Below, piece after piece: positions 56,111 through 64,000 of a DNA stretch of 64,000 bases (positions are counted from its first letter, which is position 1; each line of letters starts with the position of its first letter). Source of the DNA: Magnolia sinica (Eukaryota; Streptophyta; Magnoliopsida; Magnoliales; Magnoliaceae); NCBI RefSeq assembly GCF_029962835.1, contig NC_080583.1, positions 2,108,001-2,172,000 on the forward strand, given 5' to 3'. The position numbers were made by a program, and so were the translations under genes. The notes beneath the pieces are model-generated. The model was not told the origin of the DNA, searched no databases, and saw nothing but the letters and a program-made list of their open reading frames with translations.

Positions 56111-56890
56111 GTCGACCACAATGGTTCAACCGATTGGACTTGAGGTCTTGCATGTATCTACGTATTTCTATCTTCTTCTTTGAAAATGTGGTTCCCTTAG
56201 GTGCCCTTGAATTTTTAAATAGCTATTGGGAATGTGATGGCACGTGAACCCAAACTCTGGTCATTTTCTAACATTGTTTTGAAGACCATTGATTGGATGG
56301 CTATGATCTTTTGTTTTCTTTATTGCTTACATGCACAGTAGAGAGAAACTAGATGGATAGTAATATATCATCCAACTGGTTGGATGTGCGCATTTATTTA
56401 ATACACGAGCAGCCTATGACACTTTATACACAAGCACTCACTAGTTACACTGATGAAATTCTGCGAGCCACCTTGGCTAAGTTACAGAACTAAAACTAAA
56501 GTGGTTGAACGATTCTAACCTTTGAAAGATTTTGAAATATGATTTTTTTGATGTTTTCGTTTTAACGGTCCAATAAATATGCGCAAATATTGCGATTGGC
56601 AGATAATCAAATAATCTTAATTTTTAGTTCGTGACTCTTGGGATGCACGGTGCCATGAGGAGGTAGCAGATGGACGGTTTGGATTCCACATACACATCAC
56701 GTGTGTTGGCTCAGAACTCGAACATAGAACGTGGGATCATTCCGGCGGTCTAATTATATGTATGTAGACGGCAGATCAACGTCTTAGGATCTTTCAATAT
56801 GGAAGATATACAGGGCCTTACCGTTCTACATACAGAGCAGCCCATATGAACGGTTTAGATCATTGATCGTTGACCCCACTTACATGGAAT
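56111..56890. other. Spacer with no recognised gene
   Basis: Contains the dispersed phrases 'acggtccaataaatatgcgc' and 'cttgggatgcacggtgcc' also seen elsewhere. No ORF with a domain. Confidence 0.4.
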
Positions 56891-56894
56891 AACT

Positions 56895-57050
56895 CTATGG
56901 GCCCACCATGATGCATGTATTTTATCCACACTGTCCATTCACTTTTTCAAATAATTTTATTCAGAAAAACAAAAAAGAGGCAGTTAAAAGACTAAGTGGA
57001 CCACACAAAAGGAAGAAGTAGGGATTGAATGCTTACCGTTAAAAACTTCT
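56895..57050. mobile_element. Foldback MITE, family A, left arm only
   Basis: 'gggcccaccatgatgcatgt', 'ttatccacactgtccattc', 'ctaagtggaccacac' and 'accgttaaaaacttctcag', then an abrupt change to unrelated sequence. Confidence 0.75.
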
Positions 57051-57185
57051 CAGCCGCGAGATCTCGAGACGAGTCAGTCGAATATATCGTAATCAATACA
57101 TTGAGAGTTCGCATTGTTTTCCTCGCAAGATCTACAAAAGACACGGCCGCTTTCCTGATCCAAATCCTCGGGAACAAATAATACC

Positions 57186-57717
57186 GGACGCGGATTGCGT
57201 TCTTAGTCAGTACGCTATACCGTACAGAGTAACCTGTGGAGCCCACTGTAATCTAAGTGTCTTATCCAAGCCGTTCATCAGTTTTATCAGATTATTTTAA
57301 TGTAAAATAAAAAAAATTTGAATCGTATAAAATCACGAATGGACCACACCATATGAAACAGTAGGGATAGTGAAGTGTACCGTTGAAATCTTCTCAGGGC
57401 CCACAGTGATGATTATTTGTCATCCATCTGGTTCATAAGTTCAAACAGTCATGGAAGAAAGGAAAACACAAATATCATCTGGATCCAAAATTTCTGTGGT
57501 CCCTAAAAATTTTTCAACGGTAAGCATTCATTTCCTACTTTTTCTATCGTGTTGTCCATTTGAGATCTAGATATGATTTAATTTTTGGATCATGCTATAA
57601 AATTAGGTGGAAAATTAGATGGACAGAGCGGATAAAACAAATAAATCACTGTGGGTGCCACAGAGTTTACTCGGTACGGTATACTGTACTGAGTAACTCA
57701 GTACGCAAGCCACGTCC
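57186..57717. mobile_element. Mutator-like foldback MITE (532 bp)
   Basis: Ends GGACGCGGATTGCGTTCTTA and 'cagtacgcaagccacgtcc' are inverted. Arms carry 'gaatggaccacaccatatga' and its mirror 'gtgttgtccatttgagatct'. Flanking nonamers agree at only 5 of 9, so the target duplication is decayed or my boundary is off. Confidence 0.75.
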
Positions 57718-57839
57718 CTCATTACCGTTATGATGTATTGAATATCGCTCCCTCCCACATGACATTACAACTGACACGTCACCCGGTTGGAGCTTTGCCC
57801 ACAAACCGGACGCTGCCACGCATGTGTCTTGTATATCCA

Positions 57840-58375
57840 CGCCGGACAGCGGATTAGGTGTGGTCACACCCAAAACGGTGCAGCTCTAACCGTAGGTCCT
57901 ATCTTGATGTGTTTATTGTATATCCATGCCGTCCATTCTCTTTTTCAACTCATTTAATTGCAATAGCCCAGAATAAAGAGATCCAAACATCAGGTGGACC
58001 GTACCATAAGAAAAACTGGTGATTGAACGCCCACCATTAAAAACAATGGTGATTGAATGCACCTATAATGTTTATTTTCCATCCAACCTGTTGATAAACT
58101 CACAAAGACTCAGAAGAGGGGAGAATTTTCAGGTTGATCCAAAATTATTTGGTGGCTCATGAGAATTTTGTAATGGTCAATCACTACTGTTTCCTGTGGT
58201 GTGGTCTACCTGAGATTTTTATATACTTCATTTTTCTTTTTTATTATTATGCCATAAAACAAGATGAAAATGCGGATGAACGGCGTGGATATACAATTTA
58301 TTTATCAGGGTGGTCCCTTCTGTCAGGGCCGCACCATGTTGGGTGATCCCAGTGCGCACCTAATCCGCTACCTAA
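57840..58375. mobile_element. Foldback MITE, family A, subfamily with AGCGGATTAGGTG ends
   Basis: Ends 'acagcggattaggtgtgg' and 'tgcgcacctaatccgct' are inverted. Core 'caggtggaccgtaccataag' and mirror 'tgtggtgtggtctacctgag'. The phrase 'aatggtgattga.tg' is doubled at about 58,018 and 58,044, a small internal duplication. Confidence 0.78.
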
Positions 58376-58378
58376 CTT

Positions 58379-58852
58379 GGACGTATTCAGTTCAGGCAGG
58401 GGCTATGTAGCGTCCACCATGATGTTTGGGTCTTTATCCACGCCATCCATCCATTTTCCGGATCATTTTATGGTACTAGCCCAAAAATGAAGCACATCTA
58501 AGCTCAAGTGGACCACACAGCGAAGAATAAACGCCCAACATTAAAATCTTTTTGGGACCGGCAGAAGTTTTGATTAAGCTGGTATTTGTGTTTTCCCTTC
58601 ACTCAGGTCTACGTGACCTTATCATAGACCTTATGAAAACGTTGGATGGCAAATCAAATTCACAGAAGGCCCTAGGAAGGTTTCAACGGTAGGCACCACT
58701 GCTTCCGGTGGTGTAGTCCACTTCAGCCGTTGATATGCCTCAATTTTGAGCCCATATACTTAAAATCATCTGAAAGAAATGGATGGACGGAGTGGATAAA
58801 AAAGATACATCACAGTGGGGCCCAAACAACCCCTGCATAGAGAAACTGCAAT
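58379..58852. mobile_element. Foldback MITE, family A
   Basis: Arms 'gtccaccatgatgtttgggt' and 'agatacatcacagtggggcc', core 'ctcaagtggaccacacagcg', loop 'gattaagctggtatttgtg', mirror 'ggtggtgtagtccacttcag'. Right outer end 'ctgcaatccgtttcc'. Confidence 0.8.
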
Positions 58853-59267
58853 CCGTTTCCGTGCCCGTGTAATCCAAAGCCCTATGGGCCCACACGCAAC
58901 GTCCGTGTGACATCCACTCCTTTCATCTTCAGATCGTTTTATGGATATGACCTCATCAGTTTCTCAAGGTCAAGTGGGCCACACCACTAGCAATGATGGG
59001 ATGCAAACGACGGGCCATTAAAACCCTACGAGCCGGCCACACGTTATGACGTCTCATGCGTGTGGATGATCTTTCATTGCAAGAACCCCTGTAAATTCGT
59101 TGGTAAGAAAAAGTATGCCTTTCTAACCGGTCGTCACACGAGTGGAATCTACGAGGAAAATGGGCCAACAGTTTCCATCCAACTTAAAAGTGTGCATGGC
59201 CCGAAAGATGATTGGACCGTCTTGATTACACGAAACAGCAATCTAACCAGTGGGACCCACCACGATG
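58853..59267. other. Spacer, possibly a diverged MITE
   Basis: Has 'ctatgggcccacacgcaacg', 'aagtgggccacaccactagc' and 'cagtgggacccaccacgatg' in an order recalling a family A element, but arms do not align well. Overlapping ORFs on both strands are not genes. Confidence 0.4.
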
Positions 59268-59276
59268 ACGCGATTG

Positions 59277-59861
59277 GGAAGCGGATTGGCTGGTGTACCA
59301 CACACCACACGTGATGTGTGTACGTGTCGTGCGAAGACGAGCGCTGAAACTCCTTGAGCTCCGAGCTGTAGGAACGGTTCAAAGGAGATTAAAGTTATAT
59401 GTGCCCACAATGATGTATTTATTATATCCACACCGTTCATACATTTGAAGATATAATTTTAGAGGATGATACTTAAAATTATTGGTATCCAAATCTCAAG
59501 TGGACCACACCACAAATAGAAGTGGGGAGAATGATTCTTACCGTTAAAACATTCGTAGGGACCACCATCACAAGGTCACACACCTGGAAGAAGAGTCGAG
59601 ACAAATATCATATTGATCCAAAACTTCTGTGACCTCAGAAGGCTTTCAATGGTATACGTTCAATCTCCCACTGCTTTTTGTAGCGTGGTCCATTTGACCT
59701 TTGGATCTGTCTTATTTTTCTGTCGAAGATTTAGAACGAGCTCGTAAAATGGACGGACGGTTTGGATATAATACATACCTCATGGTGGGATCCACAGAAC
59801 TTGTTGACGTACAAACACCAGCAGGGTGTGTGGTGTGTGGTGCACCAGCCAATCCGCTTCC
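59277..59861. mobile_element. Mutator-like foldback MITE (585 bp) with 9-bp target duplication and long TIRs
   Basis: ACGCGATTG (59,268-59,276) and ACCCGATTG (59,862-59,870) flank it, 8 of 9 matching. The inverted ends GGAAGCGGATTGGCTGGTG and 'caccagccaatccgcttcc' are perfect over 19 bases and continue into 'ccacacaccacac' and 'gtgtggtgtgtggtg'. Core 'tcaagtggaccacaccacaa' and mirror 'gtagcgtggtccatttgacc'. Confidence 0.92.
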
Positions 59862-59964
59862 ACCCGATTGGGCCTTGGACAGAACGCGTCTTGCATCCCC
59901 GCAAGTGCGACCCGCGAATACCACTAACATGGACGCGAGCTGCGCGTTGCAATCAGTTATCCAG

Positions 59965-60496
59965 AGCCCGGTTTGGCTGCTGACCCCCACATCAGCTAGC
60001 TAGCTGATGTTGAAGCTCTGTGGGCCCCACCATGATGTATTCGTTTTATCCACGCTGTCCATCCATTTTACTAGATCATTTTAGGATATGAATTAAAAAA
60101 TAAGGCATATCCAAATCTCAGTTGGACCACAAAACAAAAACTCTTGGGATTGAACGCTTACCGTTGAAATTTTTTTGGGGCCACGGAAGTTTTGGATCAA
60201 GCTTATATTTGTGTTTTCCCTTCATTCCGGTCTGGGTGACCTTATCAACCGGTTGGATGGAAAATAAACATTACAGTAGACCCTAGGAGATTTTGATGGT
60301 GGACGTTCAATCAATACGTTTTTCCTGTGACGTGATCCACCTGTGATTTAGATCTACCTCATTTTCAGGATCATGCTATAAAATAAGATGAAAAAATGGA
60401 TTAACGGTGTGGATAAGACACATACATTATGGTGGGGCCCACATAGCTTGGACACAAGCTAGCTGGCTGGTGTTGGGTCACTAGCCAAACCACGTC
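59965..60496. mobile_element. Foldback MITE, family A, subfamily with GGTTTGGCTG ends (532 bp)
   Basis: Ends 'agcccggtttggctgctgac' and 'gtcactagccaaaccacgtc' are inverted, followed inward by 'cagctagctagctgatg' and 'caagctagctggctggtg'. Core 'cagttggaccacaaaacaaa', loop 'ttggatcaagcttatatttg'. Flanking nonamers agree at only about 6 of 9. Confidence 0.82.
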
Positions 60497-60589
60497 AGTA
60501 ATTGAGAGCACTTGAACGCTTCGGATCTTATCACCGCAGGAAGCTTCTGCGAAACGGTACAAACGGACGTGGGACCCACTAAAGGACGC

Positions 60590-63500
60590 CAAAGAGCAGT
60601 GTAATTCCATCAATGTTGGCTCGCCACGTGGACAACGCTAACCATGGTTAAACACTCCGGAGTAGCCTCTAAATGATCGGTTTCTTCAAAACTGATTTCG
60701 AGTGAGAGAGGAAGAGCGATGAGAGAGTGAGAAAAACAGAAGAAAAGGGAGCGAAACTCCTCCTTCCCATTCAGAGGTTAGAAATTCGATCAGCAAATGT
60801 CCGATTTTTTGTGAATTCCGAACCATTTATTCTTAAATTTTCATTTTCTCGATCTTTTTCTGTTGAATTCGCAATTCTAATCGACCGGATTTGTCTACTT
60901 TTAGGTCGACTTCTAGCTTTGGGTTTGAAGGCATCTGAAGTTCTGTTTAGGTTTGGGATTTTGGGGTTTTTCCAGTCTTTGTAAGTATTTGAATTCTGGA
61001 AAGATTTGAAGAATCTTCTGTAAAATTGAATTTTTCTGTTCGCTGCTGCTATAGAATTATGCTGTTTCGAGTTCGTTTCTGGATTCGGTTTGGATGGTTT
61101 TGTCCAATTTCTGGTTTTGTAGATTTGAAAAAACTTCGTTTTGGTTTTTTTTTTGCCTCTCTCTCTCTCTCTCTTTTATGCAGTTTACTGTTTTAGTTCT
61201 TTGAATATCTTATGGTTGTCTTGAGAAATTCTTTTGAAGTTTCTTGTTCAGTATTTCTTTGATGAATTTGAGCGATGTTTTCTTGAATCTTTTTTTTTTA
61301 AAAAAAAAAAAAAACCTTTTTAATTTTTGTATATTTTATTTTTGAAAGAAGATGAATTTGGTATTTGATTTGTATATCCCTGAGTTTCTTTTTAGAAAGA
61401 ATTCTCAAGAGGATCCAGGAATCTGGTGTTGAAGCCTTACATTTATTTCTTAGTCGTCCAATTCTGTTCATTTCCATCCCTGATTTCAAAATTTTGGGAA
61501 TTCTATTTGAATTCCAGTTCATGCTTTCTGCAAATCTTCCATTCTGAATTTGATTTCTTAGATGATTGCTGAAGAATTTGTTCTCCCTTGAAATTTTATT
61601 ATCAATCATCTTACAAATTGGGTTCGTTCCAATGTATTCTTACAGCCGGCGTTTGTCCTCTCTAGGACTTAGAGAGGATGGTAATTTTTCTTCTTCTTTT
61701 TTTTCTTCCCAGATTGATTCCACGTTTCTGTGTTCTAGTAGTAGTTGTTAACACAGAATCCATTTCCTTGCTGTCTTTGATCTTTTGTCGAGTGCATCAC
61801 CTTACCAATCAGAAAATATCCGATTTTATTTATTTATTTATTTTTATTTTTATTTTTGTGAATTTCAAAGCATTTATTCTTGAATGTTCGGTTTCTCAAT
61901 CTTTTTCTGTTGAATTCAGATTTGGAATCAAGTGGATTCGTCTACTTTTAGGTCGATTTTGAGCTTTGGGTTTAAAAGCAGCTGAAGTTCTGTTTAGATT
62001 TTGGTTTTTAGGGCTTTCCCCCTCTCTCTAAGTATTCGAATTCTGGAAAGATTTGAAGAATCTTCTCTAGAATTGTATTCCTCTTCTCTGCTACCATAGA
62101 ATTCTGCTGTTTCGAGTTTGTTTCTAGATTCAGTTGGGATGCTTTTGTAGAAATTCTGGTTTTATGGATTTGAAAAGTCTTTGATTTGGGTTTCTGTTTT
62201 CAGTCGTTTATTGTTTCAGGCAGTTCTTTGAAGATCTTATGTTTGTCTTGAGTGATTCTTTTTTTTTTTTCTTTTTTTAAATCTTTGTATATTTTATTTT
62301 TAAAAGAAGAAAGTGTGGTGAATTTGTTATTTCAATTGTAGATCCTTGAGTTTCTTTTCAAAAAGAGTACGCAGGAATCTGGTCTGGAACCCATACATTG
62401 ATTTCTGGGTTGTCCAATTCTGTTCAATTCCATTCCTGATTTCAAAATTTTGGGAATTCTATTTGAATTCCAGTTCATTCTTTCTGCAAATCTTCCATTC
62501 TGAAATTGATTTCTTTGATGATTACTGAAGAATTTTGTTCTCCCTTGAAACGTTATTATCCTTCATCTTCTGAATCTGGGCCATTCCAATGTATTCTTAC
62601 AGTGGGTGCCTGTCCTCTCTAGGACTCTTCAAAGAATGGTAGGGTTTTTTTTCCCCTTCCTAGGTTGGTTCAATATTTCTGTGTTTTAGTATTAGTCGTT
62701 GACATAGAATCCATTTCCTTGTTGTCTTTGATTCTTTTGTCAAGTACGTCACGTCACTGATCTTTTGATATGTTTTCAGTATGGTTTTAATGATAAAAAG
62801 TTCTAGGGTTAATATGGGGCTTTCAAGCATCAAGATCTTGCTTTTTGACACAAATGCAGAATTTGGGTGTAGGTAATCATTTGGTTTTCCTTTTTTCAAC
62901 CTTCTCCATTTTAACGACCTTCTGTGAAATCATGTGCTTCAGGAATCTGGCTGTTGTGTTTTTTCTGTTACTCTTTTTATATCTCCTTTTTTCCCATACG
63001 ATAATCACATGCAATGGCACTTCATTTTAAGAGAACTGTGTGTCAGGCATGGTTACCTGACATGCATGTTCCGTTGCTTAATTGGGGAAAACCCAATTAG
63101 GCAAAAGATTTATTCATTAACATGGTAAGTTGCAAAGAAACTGACAGTTTTTTACCTCTACTTGCTGGATTGTATTAGGCTTCTTTTTAGCTTATTATAG
63201 TTGTTGCATTTGCCTCTATTCCAGAAACAGCTGAATGCTATTTGAAGTTAGTTATTTGGAAAACTCTTACGGACCTTGTTTAGGTGCCTACTAGGTAACG
63301 ACTGAACATGGGGAAATGACCTACCTTGCAGGAAAGCCATACCGTCCATCAGGTACATCTCCCATTGCTTGGCCTTTTATCCCAAAATTCAGGATGATTC
63401 AACACTCAGGTGGGTCAACCCATAAATTATACCCAAAAAGTCTATTGGTATGGCCCACCTGAGTTTTGGAATACTGTGATTTTTGGATAATTCTTTCAAA

Positions 63501-63821
63501 CTGATGAGGCACATCAGATGGATGGATTGGATGACATACAAACAGACCATGGTGGTACCTATGCAAAACTAATGGTGGGTGTCCCACCCATCCCAACTTT
63601 TTCCTAGCGTGTGGCCTACCTCTACCTAAGTTCTGTCTGGTCATGATTTTTGGGCCACAAGGTAAACATGATGCAGGGCACCTGATGGGCAGGGGTGGAT
63701 CTCATGAAAGTTCCACCCACATGGCTCTTGGAGTGCGATTTCCTAGGATGAGGTATGCTGGCTTGTCATTTTCTTCTTGGTGAGAAGATGCGATGTTTCG
63801 ATGTGGAAATATGTGTTTTGA
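60590..63821 (+). other. Second NAC gene copy: promoter, leader and 5' intron only (coding exons outside window)
   Basis: Matches 21,085-27,540 with the copia element removed. G-box CCACGTGG lies at 60,624-60,631, then the GAGAGAG leader, the GT donor near 60,777, both units of the 1 kb intron duplication (about 60,810-61,805 and 61,815-62,760), the GTAAGT donor at 63,124 and the foldback repeat at about 63,270-63,810. The predicted start codon would have fallen about 280 bases after 63,821 without the new insertion. Whether a working coding sequence follows is unknown. Confidence 0.8.
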
Positions 63822-64000
63822 TCAGTGTTCAAAATATCGGTATCATGTTACATATCGCATTCTTGGGATACGGATACATATCGGTTATCGCATGGGATAT
63901 ATCCGTTGTATTGTATAATGTATCGTTGTTGTTGGAAACATGGGGAAACATTGGGAAATTGGTTGAATATTTCGATGAAACTTCGGTGATTGTTAAAAAA
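63822..64000. mobile_element. Copy-2-specific insertion, 'atatcggtatc'-type repeat, runs off the window
   Basis: Copy 1 reads 'tgtgttttgatgctgaaaag' (27,521-27,540); copy 2 changes after 'tgtgttttgatc' to 'agtgttcaaaatatcggtat', then 'catatcgcattcttgggata' and 'atcggttatcgcatgg'. The sequence is rich in TATCG words. The family is not identified. Confidence 0.55.

Larger units (their letters stand above)
49190..63821 (+). repeat. Segmental duplication, copy 2
   Basis: Collinear with 11,100-27,540; see that entry for matched blocks. Copy-specific material includes 50,210-51,020, the Tourist pair, the expanded 142-bp array, the SINE-like copy and about 5.2 kb between 55,260 and 60,490 that is mostly MITEs. 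The collinearity stops at 63,821, where an insertion begins, so the true right end is not visible. Confidence 0.88.

Overview
The window is nuclear DNA of a flowering plant. It has introns with GT/AG borders, a NAC transcription factor gene, LTR retrotransposons, tRNA-derived SINE-like copies and many MITEs. The very abundant phrases built on 'GGGCCCACCATGATGTATG', 'TTATCCAC..CCGTCCATCC' and 'AAGTGGACCACACCA' make me lean towards a magnoliid, but that is inference; no species is claimed. Most of the window is transposon-derived. The only gene whose coding sequence I can support is the NAC gene.

Layout. 1-5991: a non-autonomous Athila-like LTR retrotransposon, with the end of its 5' LTR, a tRNA-Asp primer site, a decayed ORF and the full 3' LTR. 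5992-10809: a GC-rich, tandem-repeat-filled block ending in an LTR-like terminus that reads on the minus strand. About 11,100-27,540: copy 1 of a segmental duplication. It carries a cluster of foldback MITEs and then the promoter, first exon and very long 5' intron of the NAC gene. That intron holds an old 1 kb tandem duplication and a later, internally deleted Ty1/copia element (22,606-25,818). 27,819-31,421: five NAC coding exons (355 residues predicted). 31,440-33,570: a hierarchical tandem array (short units, then five units of about 377 bp) directly behind the stop codon. 33,571-49,185: intergenic DNA with many MITEs, a SINE-like copy and microsatellites. 49,190-63,821: copy 2 of the duplication, ending in the promoter and 5' intron of a second NAC gene copy; its coding exons would lie beyond the right edge. 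At 63,822 a copy-2-specific insertion interrupts it.

The most informative aspect is that the two duplicated copies act as empty-site controls for each other. A Mutator-type MITE (20,579-21,083), the copia element, a pair of adjacent Tourist-like MITEs (51,466-52,348) and a SINE-like copy (54,662-54,812) are each present in one copy and absent in the other, so they probably moved after the duplication. The dominant MITE superfamily has about 20 copies here. It is a long foldback of about 500-590 bp, and in three copies I can see near-perfect 9-bp target duplications, which points to Mutator-like mobilisation. Two hAT-type MITEs with 8-bp target duplications sit inside members of that same superfamily.

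The NAC gene itself is unusual. The region between its LP(E) and GYW motifs is about 13 residues shorter than in canonical NAC domains, and the WKATG DNA-contact motif reads WQPRG. I found no bacterial-type features, CRISPR array, rRNA or functional tRNA gene.
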